A stretch of DNA of 64,000 bases from Salvelinus alpinus. Taxonomy: Eukaryota; Chordata; Actinopteri; Salmoniformes; Salmonidae. The stretch is from positions 31,311,106 to 31,375,105 of the forward strand of contig NC_092100.1 of the NCBI RefSeq assembly GCF_045679555.1, given 5' to 3'. The position numbers were made by a program, and so were the translations under genes. Shown one piece after another: positions 35,248-45,935 of this stretch. A model generated the notes under the pieces. It saw only the letters and a program-made list of their open reading frames with translations, did not search any database and was not told where the DNA came from. How positions within the stretch are numbered: position 1 is the stretch's first letter; every line of letters begins with the position of its first letter.

Positions 35248-36340
35248 TCAAAGATCAAGACTCTTTGGTTTTATCACTTTTCTGCCTGATCTTGTTCTCA
35301 CGTTGGCAGGTATGACCTGACAGTTCACAGAGGTAGACATGTTGTCCTCAGGTACGTGCAACCGTTGGCTGTCTTCACAATTGTTCTTTGTAGCAGTCAT
35401 AGGCACCAAATGGTGGCGGTTTCTCCTGATTGTGCCTTGTAGCCTGCTGACAAGGTAAGAGCGGGGATTGCGATGTGCAGATGTCACTGTGCCCTGTGCT
35501 TTTGTGTCAGTGTTCCACATATTGCCTCCTGGTGACAGTCTGGAAAGGTCCCTCACCTGATGTCTCTTGTCGTAGCATTTTGTGCCCATCTACCTCTCCT
35601 CTCTTTCCCTGTGTTGAACTTTCCTGAGGTCTGGAAGTACTGGTTTCAACACGGCTGGAAAGGTAAGTAAGGTAGTGTATAGGCGACGCCCCATTTGAAG
35701 TTTGGTTGGACTGTATCCATTGCTCAGAGGTGTAGATCTGTAGGCGAGCAATCCCAGATATGGAAACCGAGGGCTGCTCATCACATGCTCAAAGCCATAG
35801 TCCGTTGCGAAGGCTTGCAGGTTTCTCCTGGAAAACTGCGGCCCAATTATCGGTGACTAATGTCTCTGCTATGCCGTGGCGGGCAAACATTGATTTCAAA
35901 TGTACAATAACATCTGTGGACCTCGACGGGCTGAGCTGAGCTGAGCTGAACTGAGCTGAGCTATCACTACATATCTTGAGAAATAGTCCATCACAAGTAA
36001 GTAGTTAGTGCCGCTCAATGTGAATAGGTCTGCACCGACAAATGTTTCTGCCAAGGTCGGTTTGGTTGGCATGAATGGCTCTCTCACATTTGTTCTCTCT
36101 TTGATACACACCCTGCAGTTCATTACTAACCCGCTTAACTGACTGCTAAACCCTGGCCACCATACTGATTGTCTAGCATGTTTCTTTGCTTTTGACTACT
36201 CCCTGGTGTCCTTTGTGTTTTTTCTTGAGCACACTGTTTCTCATTGTGGATAGTATCACTAACCTAGTGCCCCGTAACAGAAGACCTCATGCACTGTAAA
36301 CAGAGTGCTTGAGTGCCTTGTACAGTCTGCTGGGGTCCGG
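35248..36340 (-). pseudogene. Gypsy-type integrase pseudogene
   Basis: Integrase inserts the retroelement DNA copy into the genome. On the minus strand, from about 36340 down, a region with GLLLRGTRLV, HKGHQGV and NCRVC resembles the N-terminal His2Cys2 zinc-binding fold. It leads into GADLFTL and YLLVMDYFSRY (35896-36123), typical of the core domain with its first catalytic Asp. A second Asp (LVTDN) follows in another frame. The segment 35590-35784 holds a late-core sequence with GLLAYRSTPL and GYSPTKLQMGRRL. The segment 35248-35589 ends RTRSGRKVIKP, a common Gypsy integrase C-terminus. Several stops and frameshifts and a CTGAG pentamer expansion near 35932-35962 disrupt it. Confidence 0.85.
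35930..35966. repeat. CTGAG pentamer array inside integrase pseudogene
   Basis: About six tandem copies of ctgag/ctgaa. On the minus strand they translate as SAQLSSAQLSSA and break the integrase core reading. Confidence 0.9.
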
Positions 36341-36379
36341 CCATCCCTCTATGTAGTGCTTCATCACTTCTGAGCAGTC

Positions 36380-37005
36380 TCTTATAGCAAGTCTCTTAGC
36401 ACTTTGGCCTTCTCGGTCAAGTTAGGAATGAACTTTCCATTTTTCAGCCAGTGCATATAGCGATGTGATAAATGAGTCTACAGTCTCATTTGCCTGTTGC
36501 ATTCTCTTGATTAAACCTAGCTCGATCGTAAAAATAAAAAAAATTGTCACAAAAAACACATCAAAGCTTTCTTTCCCGCTGGTGTACTCCAGTCTTTATT
36601 CTTCTGTGAGATTGAGTCCTCTTAGCACATCATCTTATCATCACCCATTCAATAAAGTAGCCTGTTTACTTGGTTTCTCTGCGATGAGGTGTGCAAATAT
36701 CTTGCCAGGCTCAAATTTTCAAACCTTCTGATCCATTTCTCCCACTTCTCCCACTCTTGTGTTTGGACTTTAAGAAGTCTTTAAGAAGTCCAAATATTCC
36801 GGGGCTGTATGGTGAACGACTCGCTCGGGGATGCTCTCCCTTGGTATGCAACTTGTTTCCCAGCCGCTGCGGGTGCTTGCTGTGCAGCCTCCTGAGCCGG
36901 AGCTTGCTGCTGAGCTTGCTGCTGACCATCCAAAATGCTTCCTCGATGCTAGCCACTCTCTCCTCTCTCGGGTTCAGTCCTGCAAACTCTTTTCAAAGTA
37001 TGTCC
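36380..37005 (-). pseudogene. Gypsy-type Gag remnant
   Basis: Next to the 5' LTR on the minus strand, frames with ASIEEAFWMVSSKLSSK and SPYSPGIFGLLKDFLKS (36711-36956), then ANETVDSFITSLYALAEKW (about 36420-36500), resemble capsid sequence of Gypsy-type elements. The order Gag then integrase without the enzymes between shows a large internal deletion. It is broken by stops. Confidence 0.6.
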
Positions 37006-37203
37006 GCAGCCACTTTATGAAGACACAGTCTACTTCTGTGCGTTTATACTGTTTAATATAAAGTAAAAGAAAGGCTTTTACACAACACACCTGCTGGCTA
37101 ATACATTCCTAGGCTTCCGCCTTCTCGCCCCCGTACTCAACTCTCACCTGTGACATCACTGCCTCCTACGTCACTGCTCCAACACTAACATTACACCACA
37201 TAT

Positions 37204-38520
37204 TAAACATAATTTTCCATTACTGTCGCCTTGGTGTTGTGTTGTTTACATATTGGATGACTTTAGCCTGGAAATAAAGAAACAAAAGTATATATTACTA
37301 CTAATGATTGGCAGTACGCTTAATTATATTGCATGCAATCAGTACAAAGAAAACATGGTAGAAATGTTTTGCAGTCATGTGAAAAGGACATCCTGCCTTG
37401 TTTACACATGTGCATTTCTGTGGTACACATTCTCTATGAACCCAACTGGATGGTAATAGGACTATTGCAATTCCTTTGAGATATATCCCATATGTGACAT
37501 TAGCACATATAACCTTATAACTCAAGGTTATGGACATTTTAAGATTGGGCAGTTGGTGATTTATTCCAAGTAATAGACTTTTTGCTCCACGACTAACATG
37601 TATCATCATGAAAGGAATGAGAGTGAAATCACGCCTGTCTGTACATTATTAGGTAATATAATCCCTGTTTTAAATGTGGGAATAAAAAGACCACCAAGGT
37701 TGGGGATGTTGGTCTATGATTCAGAGATGGATGATTATAAATTCATCTTTAGCACATAATAGAGGTGTTCCTAATGCCAAGGTGTCTAGAATTGTCTGCA
37801 TATTGTACATTTAGTATATGTTTGTGCTGCTTGTGAGGGGCAATATAGATTTTAGAAATCCCTGTCCAAAAATACATAACTTTAGATCATATAAAATTTG
37901 TGTTAAAAAAGTCATGCACAATAACATTTCTTAGAGAGCGCCTATTGTTTGTGTGTGCACTGGCACATAATGTATCAGTGAAAATGCTTGCTGAACCTGA
38001 AGTCTGCATAAACAGTGGTGCTCTAACAATGTTTTTCAGCCCTCAGCCTTTTCTAGGGCAAGCTCAGTCCCCTGGGAGTTGACAGAAATATCCCAAATAG
38101 CAGAGCGTCTGACTCTTTTGCAAGACTTACCTTTGTTGTTTCCAAGGGCCACAAAAGTCAACTGAAACTGTTTGACAGCTGACAGCAATGGGCCATGAAA
38201 TCCTGCTTACCTGCACTTTTGGAATTGGCTATAGGGTATACCTATTATTGTTTTATATGAAATGAAAATAATATTTCATATGCAGTTTATGGACAAACCA
38301 TGCATTGTTTTTTTTTACTGGACTGTAAACTTAAATATGTGTCTGCTGTGTGTGTAGGTACTGGAAACCTTTAGAAATAATAGAGCGTTGTTTTAAATGA
38401 AAGGGAAAATAAAACCACTGTTGCTTATTTTGTCTCTGGTAAGCCTTAACACTGTTTTAACCCTTTATTGACACTGAGTAAGCGGACATTTTGTCTGACA
38501 AAAAGGTCAATTTTTTTATA
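37204..38520. other. No gene recognised
   Basis: Unassigned A+T-rich DNA; frames are short and without motifs. Confidence 0.5.
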
Positions 38521-38908
38521 TACAGTACCAGTCAAAAGTTTGGACACACCTACTCATTCAATGGTTTTTCTTTATTTTTACCATTATCTACATTGTAGAA
38601 TAATAGTGAAGACATCAAAACTATGAAATAACACATATGGAATCATGTAGTAACCAAAAAAGTGTTAAACAAATCAAATTATAGCTGATTGAGAGAATAC
38701 CAAGAGTGTGCAAAGCTGTCATCAAAGCAAAGGGTGGCTACTTTGAAGAATCTAAAATATGTAACACTTTTTTGGTTAGTAGATGATTTTAAATGTGTTA
38801 TTTGATAGTTTTGATGGCCTCACTATTATTCTACAATGTAGAAAACAGTAAAAATAAAGCAAAAACGTGGAATGAGTAGTTGTGTACAAACTTTTGGCTG
38901 GTACAGTA
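38521..38908. mobile_element. Tc1-like MITE, deletion derivative of the 5098 family
   Basis: It starts tacagtaccagtcaaaag and ends with the inverted form (..cttttggctggtacagta). Internal text on both sides, such as gaagacatcaaaactatgaa and ccaagagtgtgcaaagctgt, matches the outer parts of the element at 5098-6568. The whole transposase is missing. At 388 bp it could move only with enzyme from elsewhere. Confidence 0.95.
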
Positions 38909-39205
38909 TATATAAATGTAATGGTGATTCTCTTTTGCTAAACAAAATACCTACCACTTTCATAAATCACCTTCACATGATTTTACCTATGTATTCTTTG
39001 GGGGGTGTTTTAGTGAATGTCTAACAAATACACATATGAATACAGCCAGAAATGCTGTGATTTTATTTTATATATGCAATTATACATGTTTTTCAAATTT
39101 ATAGCTAAATTCGTTTTTGGAAAGAAAGTGCAGGACTGATCCTCATTTCAGTCAACTATGCTGTGTGGATAATACGTTGAATTCCATTGTCTATCATTGT
39201 ACTTA

Positions 39206-40205
39206 TACAGTGCATTTGAAAGTATTCAGACCCCTTCCCTTTATCCACATTTTGTTACGTTACAGCCTTATTCTAAAATTGATTAAATATTTTTTTGTCA
39301 TCAATCTAAACACAGAACCCCATAATTACAAAGCGAAAACAGGTTTGTATCAAATGTATTAAAAATTAAAAACAGAAATACCTTATTTACATAAGAATTC
39401 AGACCCTTTGCTATGTGACTCGAAATTGAGCTCAGGTGCATCCTGTTTTCATTGATCATCCTTGATATGTTCCTACAACTTGATTGGAGTCCACTTGTGG
39501 TAAATTCAATTGATTGGACATGATTTGGAAAAACACACACCTGTCTATATAAGGTCCCACAGTTGACAGCGCATGTCAGAGCAAAAACCAAGCCTTGAGG
39601 TCGAAGGAATTGTCCGTAGAGCTCTGAGACAGGATCGTGTTGAGGCACAGATCTGGGGAAGGGTACCAAAACAATTCTGCAGCATTCAAGGTCCCCAAGA
39701 ACACAGTTGCCTCCATCATTCTTAAATGGAAGTTTGGAACCATAAAGACCCTTCCTAGAGCTGGCCGCCCGGCCAAACTGAGCAATTGGGGGAGAAGGGC
39801 CTTAGTCAGGGAGGTGACCAAAACCCGATGATCACTCTGACAGAGCTCCAGATTTCCTCTGTGGAGATGGGAGAACCTTCCAGAAGGACAATCATCTCTG
39901 CAGCAGCACCAATCAGGCCTTCATGGTAGAGTGGCCAGATGGAAGACACTGCTCAGTAAAAGGCACAGCCCGCTTGGAGTTTGCCAAAAGGCACCCAAAG
40001 CACTCTGAGACCATGGGGAACAAGATTCTCTGGTCTGATAAAACCAAGATTGAACACTTGGCCTGAATGCCAAGCGTCACGTCTGGAGGAAACCTCTCAC
40101 CATCCCTTTGGTGAAACACGGGGGTGGCAGCCTCATGCTGTGAGGATGTTTTTCAGCGGCAGGCACTTGGAGACAGGATGGAGGGAAAGCTGAACGGAGC
40201 AAAGT
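39206..40205 (+). mobile_element. Tc1-like transposon, 3'-truncated
   Basis: It shares the terminal sequence tacagtgcatt with the elements at 28272 and 63296. The plus strand encodes a transposase start with an HTH and a GRPAKL motif at 39637-39831 (VPKNTVASIILKWK, RAGRPAKLSN). A stop follows, and frame-broken text continues through LWSDKTKIEH (first catalytic Asp, near 40030). The match ends at about 40205 (gaacggagcaaagta), so the second Asp, the Glu and the right inverted repeat are lost. It is inactive. Confidence 0.92.
39600..40205 (+). pseudogene. Tc1-like transposase pseudogene, C-terminus missing
   Basis: The paired-like N-terminal DNA-binding domain is readable (39637-39831) but ends with tga after VTKTR. 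Downstream pieces are in other frames. The first catalytic Asp region is recognisable, and the rest of the DD34E domain lies beyond the truncation. The text between matches this Tc1 family well enough to place it, with scattered stops. Confidence 0.85.
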
Positions 40206-41102
40206 AAATGAAATGGGCATTATTAAGGCATTAACGTATAGGACAAAATCATTTAGACAACCTTTGAGAATAATTCTATATAGCAGTGGGGTCGGTGCAA
40301 CTTAAGATTAGGGAGGACACTATTTGTTTTAATGATCATGGCCTTGTTACAGCATATTGGTGACTGTCCTTCATATTCCATTCACCCAGTTCATCGTAAC
40401 ATCGATAGGTTTAGGTTACGACATGATACTCACATTTTCCCGATACCCATCATGAGGTTGCTACATCCTAGCCTATGAATGAAAATTTACAACGTAGGTG
40501 CACACAGGTCGAGAGACAAATTTGAGGTGACAGACAGTGACACATTCAATACCGCCTTGCACACTCTTGCCTGCATCTAGCTGATCTAGGGTGTAATCAT
40601 TAGTCCAACAGTTGCAAATGAGTGTTTCTATTGGACAAATTAAGGTATGTTTATCCCTGTTTCGTTCGGTTGCTTGCATTTAAGAAAGGTTTTTCAACAG
40701 AATCGGGGGAATGAGTACACCCCTGATAACACAAACACAGTTCACTTTCATAGCAGCCACAGAGAAACAGCTCATTGTATTCCTTCTCGCATCTACGCGC
40801 TCTCCTCCTCTCACCTTTTCCCTTCGCTTGTGGACTTCAATGCACAACACATCAGCTGTCTGTGACCAGGTGGAAAAACATTTCCAAGCCAAACCTTCAT
40901 AACATAACCGCCAACCGCTACACACCAGCCTACATTGTTGTCACCATATTAGCTAAAGTAACATCATAGTCAACATAGCTAATAGAACTAACGTGTTAGT
41001 AAACCCGCTACAATCATGCAGTACAATGTACAGTCAGTAAGCAGTTTAGTAGTTACACCGGCAGGCCCTGGTGGCAATAAATTACTAAAACCAAAAGCTT
41101 AC

Positions 41103-41960
41103 ATTTTTTTAATTTTTTAATTTATTTCACATTTATTTAACCAGGTAGGCTAGTTGAGAACAAGTTCTCATTTACAACAGCAGCCTGGCCAAGATAAAGC
41201 AAAGCAGTGCGACACAAACAACAACACAGAGTTACACATGGAATAAACAAACATACAGTCAATAACACAATAGAGAAAAAAAGGCAATATACAGTGTGTG
41301 CAAATGAGGTAAGATAAGGGAGGTAAGGCAATAAATAGGCCATAGTGGCGAAATAATTACAATTTAGCAATTAAACACTGGAGTGATAGATGTGCAGAAG
41401 ATTAATGTGCAAGTAGATATACTGGGGTGCAAAGGAGCAAAAAAATGAAAATAACAGTATGGGATGAGGTAGTTGGTTGGGCTATTTACAGATGGGCTAT
41501 GTACAGGTGCAGTGATCTCTGAGCTGCTCTGACAGCTGGTGCTTAAAGTTAGTGAGGGCGATATGGGTCTCCAGCTTCAGGGATTTTTGCAATTCGTTCC
41601 AGTCATTGGCAGCAGAGAACTGGAAGGAAAGGCGGCCAAAGGAGGAAATGGCTTTGGGGGTGACCAGTGAAATGTACCTGCTGGAGCACGTGCTACGGGT
41701 GGGTGCTGCTATGGTGACCAGTGAGCTGAGATAGGGCGGGGCTTTACCTAGCAAAGACTTATAGATGACCTGGAGCCAGTGGGTTTGGCAACGAATATGA
41801 AGCGAGGGCCAGCCAACGAGAGCATACAGGTCACAGTGGTGGGTAGTATATGGGGCTTTGGTGACAAAACGGATGGCACTGTGATAGACTGCATCCAATT
41901 TGCTGAGTAGAGTGTTGGAGGCTATTTTGTAAATGACATCGCTGAAGTCGAGGATCGGTT
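41103..41960 (-). mobile_element. RSg-1-like LINE, 5'-truncated
   Basis: Read on the minus strand it holds the end of a reverse transcriptase frame, then a 3' untranslated region and a tail (gttgtaaatgagaacttg..ctacctggttaaataaatg). The same tail occurs alone at 16465-16575, and a variant ends several SINEs in the window. The T-rich plus-strand left border (tttttttaattttttaat) is the A-rich tail. It is inserted within the hAT-like element. Confidence 0.9.
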
Positions 41961-41973
41961 GGAAGAGTTCCAA
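41497..41973 (-). CDS. LINE reverse transcriptase C-terminal fragment
   Basis: An open frame of 158 codons (the first few lie in the flank) covers the region downstream of the reverse transcriptase palm/thumb. It reads KLDAVYHSAIRFVTKA, THHCDLYALVGWPSLHIR, HWLQVIYKSLLGKAPPYL and NDWNELQKSLKL. These match the conserved C-terminal part of jockey/CR1/RSg-type LINE proteins (the rC..LH.R..hW...YK.L.g..P.YL pattern). There is no palm domain, so no enzyme activity is possible. The frame is free of stops to its natural end, implying moderate age. Confidence 0.8.
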   Translation of the reverse strand: MELFQPILDFSDVIYKIASNTLLSKLDAVYHSAIRFVTKAPYTTHHCDLYALVGWPSLHIRCQTHWLQVIYKSLLGKAPPYLSSLVTIAAPTRSTCSSRYISLVTPKAISSFGRLSFQFSAANDWNELQKSLKLETHIALTNFKHQLSEQLRDHCTCT

Positions 41974-42115
41974 TGTTGGATAGCCATAGCCAGCTAGCTA
42001 ACATAGCATTTCCTTTGTTTGAGCTGGGTGTTTGAGTAGGGTAAACTAGCTAGCTGCATTAGCTAGCTAAGTAAGTGAAAGTAGATTTTTTTGTTGTTGA
42101 AATATTGCTAGCTAC

Positions 42116-42537
42116 CTCTCTCTCCCCAATTTGTAGTTAGAGTCTTGTCTCATCGCTGCAACTCCTGTATGGACTCCGGAGAAGCAAAGGTCAAAAGCCA
42201 TGCGTCCTCCGAAACACGACCCTGCCAAGCCGCACTGCTTCTTTACACACTGCATGCTTAACCCGGAAGCACCAATGTGTCGGAGGAAACACCATACAAC
42301 CGGTAACTTAAGTCAACTTGCATGTGCCTGGTCTACCACAAGGAGTCCCTAGAGTGAGATGGGACAAGGACATCCTGGCTGGTCAAACCCGCCCCTAACC
42401 CGGACAATTGTGCACCGCCTCATGGGTCTCCCAGTCGCGACCAGCTGCGAAACAGCCTGTGATCGAACCCGGGTCTGTAGTGACGCGTTTAGCATTGCAA
42501 TGCAGGACCTTAGACTGCTGCGCCACTCGGGAGGCCC
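42116..42537 (-). mobile_element. tRNA-derived SINE with long non-RSg body
   Basis: On the minus strand the head has cctcccgagtggcgcagcag and a B box gggttcgatcac. It shares its head and body with the plus-strand SINE at 53041-53446 (common marks on the minus strand: cggaggacgcatgg, ggttaagcatgcag, ttggggagag). The A box and B box make it a polymerase III-type SINE. It is inserted in the hAT-like element and lacks the RSg-type tail. Confidence 0.85.
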
Positions 42538-43079
42538 TTCTCCTTCATTTTTGAAGAAATTAATGCGTTCAAAACTGTTCAACTATTGTCTTTCTCTCTC
42601 TTTGAGTCAACTACTCACCACATGTTATGCACTGCAGTGCTAGCTAGCTGTAGCTTATGCATTCACTACTACAGTCATTCTCTAATGGACAACATGTCAG
42701 TTCATGCTGCAAGAGCTCTGATAGGTTGGAGGACATCCTCCGGAAGTTGTCATAATTGATAAGTAAGTATATGGAAGGGGGTGCGAGCCATGAGCCTCCT
42801 AGGTTTTGTATTGAAGTCAGTGTACCCAGAGGAGGATGGAAGCTATCTGTCCTCCGGCTACATCATGGTGTTAGCCTACAGAGTGCTGTTGAGGCTACTG
42901 TAGACCTTCATTGCAAAACAGTGTGTTTTAATCAATTATTTGGTGACGTGAATATATTTAGTATAGTTTTATCTAAAAAGGATAACTTTTTAAATGTTTC
43001 CCTATTTTTATTTTTATGAAATTCACTGAGGAGGATTGTCCTCCCCTTCCTCCTCTGAGGAGCCTCCACTGCTATATAG

Positions 43080-45061
43080 GTATTTGAGTCAGTGTGTTTT
43101 GTTTAGTTTTGACTGAACAGGGCAGACAGTGGGGCTATAGACATTGTTCAAAACCAATCTAAGCAGGTGAAACTTAATAAATATGGAATGGCTTGAACAA
43201 ACGTATCTTTACTCCATTTGCTTAAAAGGTTTTTGCATTCTGTACAGAGACATTACAGTAGCAACTACTCTTATGTGCATTCTTTTTGAAACCTACTGTT
43301 CTTTGCTTTCTCAGAAGCTTTTAACTAACTTGCACAACATGTTTTGTCAATTGTTTTGTTAAGCAAATATACCGGTTAATGGAGACAAATAGGGTCTTGA
43401 GGAAGACTAAAGGGTTCCTATTAATTTAAACTGGAACTTGTGAAAGTTTTAGTGCCATTAAGAGGAACTTTAAAACTCAGAATGTGGCTTCACCAGCACA
43501 TACCTATAGTGAGGGATATTCAGAGGAGCAGGATGACCCTTCATCCCGTGATGCTACACATCCCAAAATGTAAATCATGCCCCCAATGCATTATTCCTTT
43601 TGGTAACATTAAATACATATTCCTGGGATTATTTAAAAAGACACAGTAAACCTTTCCGTACAAGACATGCTGATGGATGATTAGATCTGGCATTACAGGG
43701 CCATCCTGTTGGCCAGAAGTCTTTCTTATCAAAGCCCTTTCTTTAACACACATGCATACATTCTCCCTGACTGCATTGGATCATAAAAGTAAGCAGTGAC
43801 TTCCCGGATTTAAGAGCCCAGAACATAGGATGAAACCATTTGGATTTTATTATTCCATTTAGTCTTACCCGGACCACAAAGTGGGTTCTGAGAGCCTGTT
43901 TTATGTATTCAGCTGCCTTCCCCTCAACAAGCATGTGGAGCCGCTTAAATAAACCATCAACCGGAGCACAGCTGCAATAACAACCGATCGATTGGAGGCA
44001 GGTTACCATCTGAACACAGAGCCGCCAGCACGCTGGCTTCAGCAGGTGGGGTGGGAGTTGTAATTTGCTGCTGAAGGGCTTTTGTGCCTGCCTGACTTCA
44101 GAAAAACTGTAACTTCTGCCTCTCTTGATAGATAGCCATGTGGGCTGATAGAATGTGTGTGTTTGGAAAAGATTCACTGCTGTATAAACAATCAACTCCC
44201 TACCTTCCATAACATCTGGGAACTCTCAAGTATTGAGGCAGAAACAAATAACCAGGGACTTGTTAGTTTCTAATTAGATTTTAAACAACTCATTATGGCC
44301 CATGGAGCTCCCCTCACCATCGAGCATCTCTAGTCATGCAGGAATAAATGAGGAAATGAAAATAAAAGCAATAACACAGGTTACTAATGAGCATAATACC
44401 ACTATTACTATTTAATTGTCTCTGGGTATCAATACATGACTTGGGGTGCAACCAAACTATGTCAAACCCAAAGCCCCTTGAGCCCTAACTTGTGGTGGTC
44501 CATACTGGCTTCACATAGAGGCCAATCCCTCTATGCTATTTACCTTCCTGTATTCTGCAGCCTCTGTCTAATCCCCTCTTTCAAACAAACAGGCAGCAGC
44601 ATCATATTCCACTCTCCCTTCAGTCAGCACCAAGTCATGTTTGCCAGCTCATCTTGGGCGAGGACTGCCCACATTATCAGTAATCCTCTCGTCTACTTTA
44701 GATTAAAGCTCAGATGAGTTGGGACACTAAGATCTTAACCTCTCCGTGGCTTTAAAGAAATAAAGAGGGAATATCAAAGCATTCCTCTTTGCATCAGGGA
44801 ATTTCCATCTTTTGAGCATCCTCCACCTTTGTAATTGTACCCTTTGCCAAGATGTCTCTCCCTATCTCAGTGTGTTGGCAGGAGGTATATGTTTGTAGTT
44901 ATGAGTGCAAGTGTGTGAACGTGAGTGGGTGTGTGTCTATGTGCACATGTATTTGGCTGTGCACACACTGAAGAACTTCGAACAGAAACTATGTACAATA
45001 AGTACAATGTTTCTGATTACAAAGAGACTAATAGCTGGCAATTTCTCCCTAGTTGTTGCTG
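43080..45061. other. No gene recognised
   Basis: Unassigned DNA. A 155-codon frame on the minus strand (43743-44210) has no recognised domain and is likely chance. Confidence 0.5.
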
Positions 45062-45340
45062 TTTCCCCAGGCAGATCGCTCAAGAGTGACTTCTTAGAGC
45101 GTTGGGCCAGTAACCGAAAGGTTGCTGGATCGAATCCCCTAGCTGACAAGGTAAAAATCTGTCGTTCTGCCCCTGAGCAAGGCAGTTAACCCACTGTTCC
45201 CTGGGCACTGAAGACATGGATGTAGATTATGGCAGCCCCCCGCACCTCTGATTCAGAGGGGTTGGGTTGAATGCAGAAGACACATCAGTTGAACGCATTC
45301 AGTTGTACAACTGACTAGGTATCCCAATTTCCCTTAATTG
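45062..45340 (+). mobile_element. HpaI/SmaI-type salmonid SINE
   Basis: It contains ttagagcgttgggccagtaa, ccgaaaggttgctggatcga (tRNA-like, B box), tctgtcgttctgcccctgag, ggcagttaacccactgttcc and a 3' part with cattcagttgtacaactgac. This is the tRNA-derived salmonid SINE type from recall. The A-box region is shortened (cttcttagagc), probably by a small deletion. The 3' end differs from the RSg-like tail seen in other SINEs here. Confidence 0.85.
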
Positions 45341-45780
45341 GACATCTATCCATGTCCTGAGGAAGCGGGGAAATGCCTTCAAAACTGGCCACTAGGGGCA
45401 ACAGTGAGCCCTATTTACTATCAAGTAGGCTTTACTGTTGTGGATGGCTGTAGTCCCTTGACTCTAGATCAGAAGGTTGTGTGTCCGATCCCAGTTTGGG
45501 ACGCATATTTTTTTCTTCTTCTGTTTTAACTCTATCCCAAACCTTAATCCTAATCTTAACCATTAGGAATGAGTGCCTAAATGTAATGTTTTAATCCTCT
45601 CCAAATCCTTAACCTTCTAAATTTGATGTTTGGAGCAACATTGACATTTGGCGTTTGGAGGAACGGAACGATGCTGAGAAAGAGGAGTAAACTCAGGGTG
45701 TCAAAAACACTTTGAAATTTGACATTTGGAGAAACGTGGAGAAACGTCTAATTATGCAGTGATCTGTAAGAGCTTATTGG
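45341..45780 (-). repeat. Dispersed repeat family, copy 2
   Basis: It is similar in reverse complement to 24548-25030 over most of its length. The element starts at the end nearest 45780 (gagcttattgg) and ends near 45341 (tccatgtcctgaggaag). On the plus strand a B-box-like ggttgtgtgtccgatccc lies at about 45475. It sits between two SINEs. No coding capacity. Confidence 0.65.
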
Positions 45781-45935
45781 CTGTATCATATCCGGCCGTG
45801 ATTGGGAGTCCCATAGGGCGGCACACAATTGGCCCAGCGTTGGCCGGGTTTGGCCGGGGTAGGCCATCATTGTAAATAAGAATTTGTCCTTAACTGACTT
45901 GCCTAGTTAAATAAAGGTTAAATAAAATAAAAAAT
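45781..45935 (+). mobile_element. 5'-truncated SINE with RSg-like tail
   Basis: The text cggccgtgattgggagtccc, ggcacacaattggcccagcg, gtcc..ttaactgacttgcc and tagttaaataaaggttaaat is the body and tail of the SINE at 63479-63720. The tRNA-like head is missing: a truncated insertion or one cut by the adjacent repeat. Confidence 0.85.

Larger units (their letters stand above)
34847..37203 (-). mobile_element. Ty3/Gypsy-type LTR retrotransposon, internally deleted
   Basis: Direct repeats of about 185-190 bp lie at about 34847-35035 and 37010-37203. Shared text includes gacacag..ctacttctgt, actgtttaatataaagtaaa, ttcctaggctt and cattacaccaca. They are LTRs in minus orientation. The internal part, read on the minus strand, has a Gag-like piece, then an integrase zinc-binding region, integrase core and C-terminal tail. 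Protease, reverse transcriptase and RNase H are missing. Divergence between the LTRs (many substitutions and an indel) implies an old insertion. Exact LTR ends and target duplication are uncertain. It is decayed and non-functional. Confidence 0.85.
40284..43071. mobile_element. hAT-like non-autonomous element with 8-bp target duplication
   Basis: The 8-bp direct repeat ctatatag flanks the unit exactly (40276-40283 and 43072-43079). The unit starts cagtgg and ends ccactg. Eight-base duplications and CAG..CTG-type ends are diagnostic of hAT transposons. Near the right end lies gaggaggattgtcctcc and cttcctcctctgaggagcc, a local palindrome. No hAT transposase is readable. Two retroelements are nested inside: a LINE at 41103-41960 and a SINE at 42116-42537. 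Without them the element is about 1.5 kb. Confidence 0.9.

Noticed and set aside
43743-44210. 155-codon minus-strand frame as a host exon
   Set aside because: No domain, no convincing splice sites, and nothing similar nearby.
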